NCBI RefSeq assembly: GCF_050908995.1
Contig: NC_135119.1
Coordinates: forward strand, 27,185,001 to 27,249,000
DNA length: 64,000 nt
Reading direction: 5' to 3'
Origin: Andrena cerasifolii
Lineage: Eukaryota > Arthropoda > Insecta > Hymenoptera > Andrenidae
In this document: piece after piece, positions 10,901 through 21,946 of the stretch
Numbering within the stretch: position 1 is the first letter of the stretch
Layout of the letters: the number at the start of each line of letters is the position of its first letter
Program-made: the position numbers and the translations under genes
Notes under the pieces: model-generated
Told to the model about the DNA's origin: nothing
Databases searched by the model: none
Seen by the model: the letters and a program-made list of their open reading frames with translations, nothing else

Positions 10901-13900
10901 CGTTCACGGGTATAGAACTCGATGCATGCTATTAAGAAAGAGACCGTAGTTTCAAACTAACGTTGAATCTAATCAAGCCAGACGCTTTTACTTTTTGAAA
11001 TAATAATTTATATTCCGATGAGACCTCCATTCCAGGTACGAGTCAAAATATTAGACGAATTTAGTTTAAGAAATTACTGTTATCGATCGGACACTACTCG
11101 TTTTATTATTAACGATTAAACATTCAGCTTGACTCTGTGACAGTTTTTCTTGAAATATTATATTCCCCCTTGTTTATTTTCAGGGCGATCTCCATTCCCC
11201 AGATTCTATGAGATACCTTTTATACAAGGAATGGGCAAGCCTCAGGAAGTGTCTCCATTATCAGCCTGTGGATTACGTCAAGGAGTACTTTGGAGTTAAG
11301 ATCGGCCTTTACTTTGCTTGGCTCGGTTTTTACACACATATGCTGATACCAGCTAGCATTGTTGGCCTCCTGTGCTTCATGTACAGTTGCGCAACCTTGT
11401 ATTCCAATGAACCAAGCGAAGATATTTGCAATGGTAATGGCACCATTGAAATGTGTCCATTGTGTGATCATTTCTGCGGTTATTGGGACCTAAAGGAAAC
11501 TTGCTTGCACGCACGAATCACACATTTATTTGATAATCCGTCTACTGTGTTCTTCTCTATATTTATGTCATTATGGGGTACGTCGTATGAAGGCTCGTAA
11601 CACAGACACTAGTTCCAGTTATTAGATACTTATTTTAAATCTGTTTTTTAGCTACGTTGTTCTTGGAACTGTGGAAAAGGTACTCAGCAGAAATAACTCA
11701 CAAATGGGACTTGACTGGTTTAGATGCTCAAGAGGAACATCCTCGGCCTCAGTACTTAGCGCGTTTAGCACACATAAAAAAGAAGTCCGTTAACATTATT
11801 ACAAATACAGAAGAACCAAAGGTTCCGTTTTGGAAAATGAGGGTACCCGCCACAATCCTCAGCTTCTCTGTTGTTTTACTGTTGGTGCGTTTCTTTCGGA
11901 TATACATAGAACAAGAATGAAGTTACTACCATTACTTTGTGAGGAACTGTTTCTTCATTGTATCTCGCGTTGCAGATCGCTATAGCAATGGCTGCTGTAT
12001 TAGGCGTTGTTTTATATAGGATGTCCGTTTTAACCGCATTAAGCGTTTATGGGCACCCTATGGTAACAAGCTACGCAATACTCTTTACCACGGCTACTGC
12101 GGCTAGTATCAACCTATGCTGCATTATTGTATTTAATTGGGTTTACGTTTGGCTGGCTGAATATTTAACAGAGGTACCTTTTCGTATAAAGAATGATTTC
12201 ATATTAGCGTAAGGTGATCATTTGTCCCCGATTTTCGGCGGTAGTCCCCGATTCTGTATTTCTTCTTCGAAATTACAAAATAATCAATGTGAAACTGAAG
12301 CCACGCATTTGCTTAAAATTCTATTAATTTAGTCACGGCCCCTAAATAAAAAACTCGTGTATCCAGACACTCAAAAAAAGTGGTCACCTTATATTAGCGA
12401 AGTATTTCCTTGGTAATACTTATGTTCACTTTTACAGATCGAACTCCTCCGAACCCAAACCGAATTCGACGATAGTTTAACGTTGAAAATATACCTCCTG
12501 GAATTCGTGAATTATTACGCTTCCATATTTTATATAGCATTTTTCAAGGGGAAGTTCGTCGGCTATCCAGGAAAATATAATCGCTTTTTCGATTATCGGC
12601 AAGAGGAATGTGGTCCGGGTGGCTGTCTCATGGAATTATGTATACAACTAAGTATTATTATGATCGGCAAACAGGCCATGAATACGATATTGGAGATGCT
12701 CTTCCCTCTATTTTATAAGTGGCTGAACACTTTGAAAGTGCACGTCGGAATGAGGACGAAAGACGGGCAGAAGAAGGTTACTACTAGGAAGTACCAATGG
12801 ATCAAAGACTACAAATTGGTAGAATGGGGTCCAAGGAGTTTGTTTCCGGAGTATTTAGAAATGAGTAATGGCTTGAATTTTTATGAATTTATTGCGTGCG
12901 TCTGTACCCGGCCTAAGTTTCTATACTTTCGTTTCTTGTAGTATTACAATATGGATTTGTCACTATCTTTGTTGCTGCATTTCCATTAGCACCATTCTTT
13001 GCTCTGTTGAATAATGTTTTCGAAATGCGACTGGATGCAAAGAAGTTGTTAATAATGTACAGAAGGCCAGTCGGACAACGTGTTATAGATATAGGCGTAT
13101 GGTATCGCATTCTTGATTCCATTTCTAAGTTATCAGTTATAACTAATGTAAGTACAAATGTTTATATTTCATATATAGTTATATAATGTGACCAACTGTT
13201 CTTATGACTGATATTTTTTAGGCATTCATTATAGCTTTTACGTCGAATTTTATACCGAGGCTAGTTTATCAAATAACTGTTTCTAGCAATTACTCTTTGG
13301 AAGGGTTTTTAGAACATTCTCTTTCAAAGTTTAATACAAGTGATTTGAAAAATGGCACTCAACCGTTTTCTATACCTAAACACGAACAGGTAGAGATATG
13401 TAGGTATCCGGATTACAGGCAACCGCCGGACTCGGCAAATAAATATCAGTACTCGATCATGTTTTGGCATGTATTAGCTGCTAGACTAGCTTTCATTGTA
13501 GTATTTGAGGTACGTGTGACAAATAGGATGCTATACTAACAACTAGGGTGGGTTCGAAGCGAATTTTTAAATTCCCGAAACTTTGTAAGGCTTCGAAACT
13601 CGAAACTCTAGAAACTTGAAGTGCGGATTTTGTTTTGTCAGTGGAATATTTTGATTTAAGAACTGAAGTAAACACAAAAAACTTCGAATTCTCGGAGTTC
13701 AAAACTTTCTTGAGTTTTGAGGTTTCGACGCTTTGAGAAACCCACCCCAACTAACAACAGTTCAGTTATCCCGCAAGTTTGACCCAAGAAGTTTTTAATC
13801 ACTTCATAATTTCCATCTATGACTGTTGCATCGCCAAAATTTGATTTCCAGAACGTCGTTGCTCTTGTAATGATACTTGTACGATGGTGCATTCCTGACA

Positions 13901-14169
13901 TGAAACCGAAGCTACGCGACAGGATTCGACGCGAGGCGTACATAACTAATGAGATAATCATTCAGCAAGAGGCACTTCGTGCTCGTAACAGGTCTATTGA
14001 TGATACAGAAGCCCATCAGCACTATAATACTGCATTACACGAAACCGCGAATCGTTGGAACAGAGTGATGAGAAACAGTTTGTCGAACTCCGAGTTCGAT
14101 TTAGAGATCCACGGAAGCCCCGTGTCCCCTGCTAATGCACATTCGCGGGTTGGTCCTGCTGCCCTGTGA
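7934..14169 (+). CDS. Anoctamin (TMEM16 family)
   Basis: Anoctamins are dimeric ten-helix membrane proteins acting as calcium-activated chloride channels and/or lipid scramblases. Ten exons (7934-8254, 8874-8999, 9153-9632, 11184-11577, 11652-11884, 11976-12173, 12438-12864, 12942-13147, 13222-13509, 13852-14169) join in phase to give 996 residues, the normal family size. The cytosolic dimerisation domain occupies roughly residues 115-310 (FRDEIRTIDFVLVW near its start, AAYPLHD at its end). The membrane region follows, with the family motifs FYIAFFKGKFVG, CLMELCIQL and FPLAPFFALLNN. N666/E670, E722/E725 and E754/D758 match in order and spacing the six calcium ligands known in ANO1. The sequence looks ANO1/subdued-like but I cannot assign a subfamily. 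The ATG at 7934 opens a Ser-rich N-terminal exon. Confidence 0.95.
10441..10562. repeat. 39-bp tandem repeat, three units
   Basis: Three successive units beginning AAAATTCATTTCTAATCATAA and ending in GAAGTTGTCGC lie in anoctamin intron 3. Units differ by one to three bases. The rest of this 1.55 kb intron shows nothing recognisable. Confidence 0.9.
12210..12391. mobile_element. 182-bp hAT-like MITE in anoctamin intron 6
   Basis: The inverted ends are TAAGGTGATC on the left and GGTCACCTTA on the right. The flanks carry a perfect 8-bp direct repeat, TATTAGCG, at 12202-12209 and 12392-12399. Eight-bp duplications are the hallmark of hAT transposons. There is no coding capacity. Confidence 0.85.
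13544..13749. mobile_element. Foldback MITE family E, copy 1
   Basis: Ends are TAGGGTGGGTTCGAA and its near-complement AAACCCACCCCA. A perfect 9-bp direct repeat, ACTAACAAC, flanks it at 13535-13543 and 13750-13758. The interior is rich in TTCGAAACTC-like words. Relatives lie at 19893-20243, 46428-46510 (partial) and 60585-61125. It sits in anoctamin intron 9. Confidence 0.85.
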
Positions 14170-14187
14170 TAAATGGAGAGGAAGTCC

Positions 14188-14343
14188 CGTTTCACACATA
14201 CAAGTAATCCGTTTTCACGGTAAAAAATGCAAAGTTCATATAGAAGTCTTCCGTCTATGTGGCGCCGGCAACTGTGAAATATCTCATACGATCTTCGTTC
14301 CTTTTACCGTATAAACGGACGTCGTGAATGTGTGAAACGGGGC
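14188..14343. mobile_element. Hairpin element in anoctamin 3' UTR region
   Basis: CCCGTTTCACACAT at the left end is mirrored by ATGTGTGAAACGGGG at the right end. A second inner matched pair (TCCGTTT and GGTAAAA) continues the stem. It begins 19 bp after the anoctamin stop, so it would probably be transcribed. Confidence 0.75.
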
Positions 14344-15098
14344 TAACAATGAAAACTGTCCTGCCTGAGAACCGTAACTGTGATGCTAGTCACGATGGCA
14401 TATATTGGTAATGTCAAGTAGCGTTATTTTTCGACGAAAATAGAGTCGAAGGAATCGTTTGGGAAGTATGGGGAAACTGAAGTGATACTAATAGTGCTAT
14501 TAACGACAGAAAAATATAAGACACCGCTAATACATTACGCGTACGGTTATATATTTATACCATTAATTAAGTCGAATCATATTGGTCGAAAGAGGTGGAT
14601 GTATTTTCGTTACAGAAAGCTTTAACGTCCTACACTTCCAAGAAATTACATGAATTTTATAACCCTGTTTTTATACATAAGGAAGAGGTATCGCAATGAT
14701 CTGATTTACACTTGGGAGGATATTGCAAACGAAACATACCACACACTTTCTATATTAATATATATTTAGCCAGGAAGAATACTTGTGCCTATATGAAACT
14801 GTTCTGACGTAAATAGTCGTTTCAATTACTATTGCATTTTTTCATAAATTTTGTTAAACCGAGTTCACAAAGAATATAGAAAATTCATGATTATTGTTAA
14901 TACTATACACTTCGATGTTGTATATGAAATTTTACAATGTATCTTCTTTATTACATCTGCTCAGAGTTTAATTTTATAATTATATTTATAAATCTTCCTC
15001 TTTTTAAAGTTCCTGAAAGTAATGGTGTTTTCATGCGGGATTAATACTTAAGGACAGATTTATTGTATTACATCTATTTAGGATATAGCAATGAAACT

Positions 15099-15633
15099 CT
15101 TACTAACAAGGAGAGGACACCATGTGGTAGACATCGATTTTGATGAGCCTTGGCACGATGAATCTATGTCGAAAATAAGTAAATAAGTATCCGAGCGTTT
15201 CTGCCAATGGGCCTTAATAATAGAGATATTTACATGGAAATTATTAAAAATTTCATAGTGGCCGTGGGGTTTTAATGGGTAAAAATCCCACACTACCTTG
15301 GCGCCCCTGGGGGATTCCCCTCTGCTGGAGTCGGGGTGCCTTTTGAAGATTTCCCCAAGTTAAAAAAAATTTATAATTTTTTTTTTAACGTGGAGACATC
15401 TTCAAATGGCACCCCGACGTGTCCAGAAGGAATCTCCCGCGGGCGCCAGGGTAGTGTGGGATTTTTACCCACGGCCACTATAAAATTTTTAATAATTTAC
15501 ATGTAAATATCTCTATTATTAAGGCCCATTGGCAGAAACGCTCGGATACTTATTTACTTATTTTCGACATAGATTCATCGTGCCAAGGCTCATCAAAATC
15601 GATGTCTACCACATGGTGTCCTCCCCTTGTAAG
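15099..15633. mobile_element. 535-bp foldback element
   Basis: Arms of about 260 bp fold around 15365. Matching pairs include GGACACCATGTGGTAGACAT with its complement near 15605, and GCCAATGGGCCTTAATAATAG with its complement near 15525. Arm identity is high, so the insertion is fairly recent or maintained by conversion. Confidence 0.85.
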
Positions 15634-16483
15634 AAAAAAATCTTCTGCAGTATTACATAATGCGAAACGGGAAGAAGTCACGTTCCAGTGTGTAAATTAC
15701 AACATTTAGTGAACGTAGTGTCGTTCACTAAAAATGGACCGAATTGCTTCGCGTTTGAACTCATTTTCATCGAGAAACCTTAAAAATCCATTGGTAATAC
15801 TTTCATGAACATTTATCAAAAATATGAAGGCCTACCCGAGACCGCAGGTCCCCACTCGTAGCGAGGAAGGCAAACTGTAGAGTGGGTAGGTCTTTTCTGA
15901 TAATCCGGGGGAAAAAAGCATTTCAATTATCCGAGGAAGACTGTATATATATGTGAATGTTATGTTTTCTTATATGACTTGTAAAAAGTTTAAATATATA
16001 TAATGAAATAACGGGAAGCTTCATTAAAAGAATTAAGGCCGCCGCGCATTTTGGCGAAACGCGGCGATACGAAGAGAGAAGTTTATAAACAATTGACCGA
16101 ATAATTGAGAGCACTGGACCGCAGCGCAGCGTCAATTAAAATTAATTATTATTTTCTTCGCTGATTCGACATAATGCGCGACGGCCTTTATGGCATATGT
16201 CCTAAAGCTTTTTGAATAATTACATCCATTATTCTAAAAAGCCACCCTATATTATCGATGCACAGTCTTGACAATTGACATTGAAAAATGGGTGTATAGA
16301 GGGCGCTGTCATTCCGCCGGTAATGGCATTGCCATACCGCTCGTCCCTAATCGTTCCAAGTGTTTAATTTGAAAAATTTATACTTTTTTTTGGTTGTCAA
16401 GTGTTGAAACAAACTTAACAAAATTGGGTACATTATTTTAATGTAATATCCCGCGGAGACGAGCAAAATTAATCGCGACAAAA

Positions 16484-19400
16484 ATGGGAACAGTTCACGC
16501 GAAGGTAAGCGCTTATTATTAGAAAAGCATGGTATAACCTGGAATTAAGACCATTGATTTCTAGCATGAGTAATCTCTAATAATAATTCCTTACACTCTT
16601 GTATTTCGCTTCGAAGTTATATAAACTTTCTGCTTCTTTGCCTTTAGTCCTTCGGCGTACTTAATCCTTCGCTACAAGCGTCTCACGTTTCTCAAACTCT
16701 CCTGATCAAATATTTTTCAACGATGTTTCACGTGCTGCGTTATTTCAGGAAGCAAACATACCGAAGAACTTAAATCGAGGTTTAAACGAAAACATTCCCA
16801 AGGAAGGACACACACCTAAAATGAGGAGCGACGTCGTAAGTAACAATTCGGAGATCCCCGTTTTAAAATCATGGTGTGCTAAGTACGTTTGTGTTTTTAC
16901 TTTCAGCCAGCGTATTTCAACAAGCAAAGGGATTTATTACAGAAAGAGGAAGCTACTGCGGTGAAACCTGTCAACTTGCAATTTGTGAAGGTACATCTGA
17001 ATTTAAATGTGTATTTGAAAGCTTTTCAGCTTTTTTATATGTTAAGGGGGACCCCACCCTGAAGCCACTAACAAAATACGAAGTTAGGGATTTTTTTCTT
17101 CGTATAAATAAAAATGTAGGGCTTGGATTTTTTATATAGTTTTAAAGCAATCTTTATTTTGCTAGAAATTTTTTTTTTTAAATTGCACAAAATAGCTTCG
17201 CGGAGCACTGCAAAAAAACTGGCCCACACTCCTGGGAAGGACTGGATCACCTGAGAAGGAAATACGAAAAAGATATATAAACAGGAATATATTATCTATG
17301 ACCTAGCGTAGGATTTTTTGAATATTTCAATTATTCGATTTTTTGCAAGCATTTCACTGCAAATTTTTATGTAAAAAAAATTAAAATCAATTCTTCAAAC
17401 TGCTGTAATTTCCAAAATAATTCGAATTTTGCGAAAATCCTACGCTAGGTCAAAGATAATATATTCCTGTTTATATGTATATCTTTTTCGTATTTCCATC
17501 TTGGATGATCCACTCATTCCTGAGAGTGTGGGCCATTTTTTTTCAGTAACATAAAGATTGCTTTAAAACTATATAAAAAAATCCAAGCCCTATATTTTTA
17601 TTTATACGAAGTAAAAAAATTCCTAACTTTGTCTTTTGTTAGTGGTTTCAGGGTGGGGTGCCCCCTTAAGGTAACGAGTTTTACCATTAAAACATAAGAC
17701 AGCCTTCTGATGAATCCTTGCGTTGAACAGGCAAGAGTCGATAAAGTCCACGTAGATGGACTGATGAGAACGAAGGACGACATAGTGAAGGCCCAAGTGA
17801 CAGATCTGTTTCAAGCTCGAGACTTCCAAGATGTTATTATACGCGCCTATAAGGTCAAGGGCAAACTGGAATCGTTGGGGTGCTTCAGGAATATCGGAGT
17901 TTACATCGATACCAGTCAAGGTCCTCAGGCCACCCCAGATGGTGTCGAAGTGGGTCTATATATAAGTACACACTAATTCGACAAAACATAAATAATTTCT
18001 CAGGTTTAATTCTTTTCAGTTCACTTATGTGCGATTCGTTTAGAGATTCACAGGTGTTCCTGTGAGAAGCACTAAATTACATTCTGTCTCAGGTGACATT
18101 CACTGTGCGCGAGATGCGACGCCTGGTCGGTGGGATCAACACTATGGTTGGGAACAACGACGGGTCTGTTATTATCGGAGCGAAGGCGCCTAATTTATTC
18201 GGGCGAGGGGAGCGGCTACAAATGGAGTATTCTCACAGTACAAAAAGCTCGACCAATATAAATGTGTCTGCCATTAAACCCTTCGTGGATAGTTGGCTTC
18301 ATACAGTGTAAGTTAAGCTTCTTCCACTTCTATCCCTAACGTTCTTATTATTTACAGCTGCTCGTTTCGTTCGCAGATTAACCGCCAGCGTGTTTAATAC
18401 GTCCAGCGACTTTCCATGGTCTGGTTACAACCAACGTGACAAAGGGCTCCTGGTAGATATCGCTCTTAACCCAGACGGAGTGGGTATACTGAGGCATAAT
18501 CTGCAGTACGAAGCTACGTTTAGGAAAATTGTTACTACCAAGCAAGCATCGTTTCGTGTTCGCGAGGAATGCGGCCCGAGTTTGAAATCCGCATTGAGAC
18601 ACATTTGTTCCATCGATAAGAGAGATTCGGTGATATTCCCCACCGCGGGGAGCCTCGTGCAGTTTTCGACAGAAGTAGCTGGGCTCGGCGGGAACATCGG
18701 ATTCGTGAAAAACGAACTTACCATGCAAACTAATTGGACGCCGCACGAATGTCTTGCAAGTATCATTCAATTGAGAAATCAAAATAGATCCTTTAATTAC
18801 AATTACAATTTATATTATTATAAAGATTTCATCAGACCTTCCAGCTGGGTCTTCAATCTGGGCTACTTCGAGAAATTAGCAACGATTTAAAAATAAACAT
18901 AGCTGATCGATTCTTTTTGGGTGGACCGATGAATCTTAGAGGGTTCGACATGAGAGGTTGCGGCCCTCGCCATGATGGCAGTTCAATAGGTGGCGATGCT
19001 TACTGGGCGCTTGCCCTTCATTTGTACACGCCACTGCCCTTTAGACCTGGTCGCCATGGTTTCGGTGATCTGTTCAGGCTACACGGATTTGTTAACGGCG
19101 GCAATGTGTCCGACTTCAAGTTCAAATTCGGTGAGAGACTTTCCACTGGTTGAGGTGCGAATCCACAATGAGATTTTACACGAGGCTTTTCTATCATGAG
19201 ACAAAAATCTTGACAACAACTAAGCTTAAATAATGGGAATAACCGCGAGAGATGAGGTGTTTGAAACTTGTCTCGCGAGAGTTTAACTTCATCAAACTAA
19301 TGACAAAATAATTAAAAATTAATAAAATAATTGTCTCGGGAGATTAAAGTCTCGTGTGAGACACGATATTTCGGTCTCATAGTGGATTTGCACCTTTACT

Positions 19401-19650
19401 GTTGACACGCGCTCATTTGTTCGGCACTGTACGACAGTGATTTATTAAAACATTATCGTTTCCAGCGAACGACTACAAAGAAAACATGAAAATCTTCACG
19501 AAAAATGTTCGCTGTTCAGTTGGCGGTGGCATAGCAATGAGAGTTGGGAACGTTGCGAGAGTGGAGTTAAACCTAGTTCTGCCTTTGTTATTCGTTAGAT
19601 ACGATGTACTGCAACAGTTTCAATTCGGTATCGGGTTGCAATACCTGTAA
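16484..19650 (+). CDS. Sam50: Sam50, mitochondrial outer-membrane assembly beta-barrel
   Basis: Sam50 (SAMM50) is the core of the SAM complex, which inserts beta-barrel proteins into the mitochondrial outer membrane and contacts MICOS at cristae junctions. Eight exons (16484-16504, 16749-16835, 16907-16990, 17731-17949, 18093-18307, 18377-18755, 18836-19130, 19466-19650) join in phase to give 494 residues. An N-terminal polar region precedes a single POTRA domain (about residues 65-137, starting ARVDKVHVDGL). The Bac_surface_Ag barrel follows, with the family block RFFLGGPMNLRGFDMRG and a C-terminal strand ending FQFGIGLQYL that serves as beta-signal. The intron 18756-18835 appears to use a GC donor (GCAAGT). 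Intron 3 carries a TTAA-flanked foldback. Confidence 0.94.
17042..17669. mobile_element. TTAA-flanked foldback in Sam50 intron 3
   Basis: TTAAGGGGGACCCCACCCTG at the left is mirrored by CAGGGTGGGGTGCCCCCTTAA at the right, 628 bp apart. The arms (about 280 bp) share GGGCTTGGATTTTTTATAT and CCTACGCTAGGTCA-type words. TTAA at both ends suggests piggyBac-type mobilisation. Confidence 0.8.
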
Positions 19651-19892
19651 GCATTTCCTATTTCAGAGTAGTAAATTGTACATCTGGTATTACCTATTTT
19701 TTATGTCAGTGACCTGAATTTTATTGTAAAATGCATAATAATTGCAATTATAAATTTATTACCGGTAAGGATATGCGTTCTAATGCTATTAGAAACGAAT
19801 ATCTGAGAAAGAAGACGTTCCCAATAAAGGCTAGTACAAATTGTTTAAGCACTCAATATTCTTAATTTTCTTTCACATTAATTACTATATAC

Positions 19893-20243
19893 TAGGGATG
19901 GGTTTTTCGAAACCCAAGAAAGTTTCGAGAATTCGAAAGTTAACACTTCTTTCGTAACTCGAAACTCTCGAAGCCCAGATAAGAAAAACTGTGAAATTAA
20001 TGAATAAAGAAATCGTTCGCAGGGTGCCTCGAGAATTTGTATATTGTTATATTTTTGTTTGTATCTTATTTAACTATGGTCAATAAAGATTTATGCAAAA
20101 AGTTTGTCCGCTTTAGTTCTTAAAGCAGGACATTTCACTTACAAAGCAGAATCAGCACTTCTAATTTCGAGAGTTTCGAGTCTGGAAAGTTTCGGATTCG
20201 AGCTTCGAGAATTTAAAAATAGGTTCGAACCCGCCCCTGCTAC
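19893..20243. mobile_element. Foldback MITE family E, copy 2
   Basis: The left end TAGGGATGGGTTTTTCG is mirrored at the right by GAACCCGCCCCTG. CTATATAC occurs directly outside both ends (19885-19892 and 20244-20251), a perfect 8-bp duplication. Interior words such as AACTCGAAACTCTCGAA tie it to the copy at 13544. Confidence 0.8.
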
Positions 20244-20576
20244 CTATATACATAGAATAAATGCATGCAAATATTCATAAACTTGCGTCAGACATTGTAA
20301 CCGCAGATTTCCATAATGAAACAAAAGATTTCAACAGTAAGCGCATGAATCAGTTAATTAGCTCACAGCACAGTTATCTTTAAAAAAATTATGCAATATT
20401 TCTGTGTTCTATATTCAATGCCCCCTGCTCTCAAATTACCCTTATCATCCATGAAAAACAAGACATGCAGAATCTACGTATGTATTTTCCTAAAGACTAT
20501 CCCTTTCACATAGCAATTGCATAGCGATCTCCCACTATTAATTATCATTTTACCATGAATTCGACCGCGGAGCTAC

Positions 20577-20939
20577 GTGCGGGATCGTCATAACAGCAGC
20601 GCCCCTGCATGCGTGAATCACGAGAGCTCCGTGCATCAACCAGTTGAAAATGGCCGCTTGAAAGTTATTGAAATCTGTGCTGTTACAATGTGTCAGTTTA
20701 CAATGGAATCCTTCGACATTATTGAGGAATCGAGACGAAGCATTGCGCCCGAAGTAACACTCTTCATCGACAGCTATTTGTTCAAAGATACCGACTGCGT
20801 TACAGCGAACAATCAAGCGTCATATTGCGAGCACGATTTTCTGGGCGATTGCGGTTGTCACGTTTGCGGCGGCTGTCCTTGTTGTACGTATGCCTGCAAG
20901 GCACTATTATCCTCTAGGGCTGCTGTCTTTCTAAGTTAA
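20577..20939 (+). other. Unassigned Cys-rich open frame
   Basis: I do not recognise it. The 120-codon frame ends in a Cys-rich patch (CGCHVCGGCPCC) directly before a good donor, GTACGTATG, at about 20885. Spliced to the acceptor at 21784, the frame would end at the PPP1R15 uORF1 stop (21840). It may be chance, a leader exon or a small gene. Confidence 0.2.
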
Positions 20940-21356
20940 CGTCGTGCCACGGCGACGGACAGTTTAATTATGCTTTAATTCTACATGGGGCTCGACCGCA
21001 TTGTCATTTACCGACGTTCAATGTTAACCACCGGGGGGGGTCCCTCTGGAATATGCGCGATAAAGCCGCGTTGCGCTGTAAGCGCTATATTGATTCACAA
21101 GCGTTTTCAAAAACACAGATGAATATAGTTAAATATGATCTTTTTCCCCCTTTTTGTTTTTTTTTTTTAAATATTTTTACGAATTTGGAATTATTAAATT
21201 GTAAAGTTTTGATCCTACAAAATGACATGCACTTCTATTTAGGATTGTTTTTGTTGGTTGTAATGCGTAAGGACCTTGATACTTTGTTAGATCCTGTATC
21301 CTCTCGTTCTCGAAATGCTTGAAGAAATGTAATATGACGTTTAGAAACTCTAACAT

Positions 21357-21715
21357 CTACAGTCACTCACGAAAGTGTTCGTACACTCTTTAAAATCGCA
21401 TAACTTTTTTAAAATTGGTCCAAAAGACTTGAGTTTTTTTGACAAAGTAGAAGCATTAGTATACTAGATGACGTGCTACATCGTTTTGAAAAAAATTTCA
21501 ATTGGTCGGAATAGCGAAATAAATAGTAGAGGTCGTTTTTTAAACTTTTTTTTTGAGCCTGTAATGAAAATTCAAAAATCTCGTGTGCAGATAGAAGTAA
21601 GTTGTATACATGCTGAAAATTTCATCAAAATCGATTAACGTTGTTCTGAGCTACAAACGCTTAAAGATCGCATAATAAGGTCAGAAATTACGAAATTCCC
21701 GAAAACAGTGATTTT
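21357..21715 (+). repeat. Dispersed repeat family A, copy 2
   Basis: It matches 6206-6535 over its whole length with many substitutions. The start CAGTCACTCACGAAAGTG is preceded by TA, as for Tc1/mariner insertions. No complementary second end was found. Confidence 0.7.
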
Positions 21716-21798
21716 TCTGCATATGTACAACTTCAATCTACGAACAGGATTTTGACTTAATATGCTGAATGTGTTTTTTTGCAGGGCAACAAAGATTT

Positions 21799-21840
21799 AT
21801 GAGAAATAAGAGAGGTTGTAGAGGTACACCCGTGTGTTGA
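21799..21840 (+). promoter_or_regulatory. uORF1 in PPP1R15 leader
   Basis: ATG at 21799 opens a 13-codon frame closed by TGA at 21838-21840, upstream of and not overlapping the main start. PPP1R15 genes in mammals and flies are known to keep translation under eIF2alpha phosphorylation through uORFs; a role here is inferred from position. Confidence 0.6.
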
Positions 21841-21866
21841 GTGAGATAAGCAGTTGAATTCCAAGT

Positions 21867-21911
21867 ATGCGACTCGTTGAAATTCAGATACCTTATCCAA
21901 GTTTGATATAA
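21867..21911 (+). promoter_or_regulatory. uORF2 in PPP1R15 leader
   Basis: ATG at 21867 opens a 14-codon frame closed by TAA at 21909-21911, 35 nt before the main ATG. It is in a different frame from the main ORF. Such a short re-initiation distance is the arrangement expected of an inhibitory uORF that is bypassed in stress. Confidence 0.6.
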
Positions 21912-21946
21912 TTACTCTGGCAGCACCTTCTGCTTTTATAATAGAC

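Larger units (their letters stand above)
14170..16483. other. Anoctamin 3' region and spacer before Sam50
   Basis: No gene seen. The stretch holds a hairpin element at 14188-14343, AT-rich probable 3' untranslated sequence to about 15000, and a foldback at 15099-15633. The last part, near 16300-16480, is presumably the Sam50 promoter and leader. Confidence 0.6.
19651..21785. other. Spacer between Sam50 and PPP1R15
   Basis: The stretch contains a family E foldback (19893-20243), an unassigned open frame (20577-20939) and dispersed repeat A copy 2 (21357-21715). A PPP1R15 promoter or first leader exon may lie here, because the visible leader starts at an acceptor-like TTTTTTTGCAG ending at 21784. 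Confidence 0.5.

Noticed and set aside
20222..20236. GGTTCGAACCC resembling a tRNA T-arm
   Set aside because: It is the end of a family E foldback and no tRNA arms surround it.
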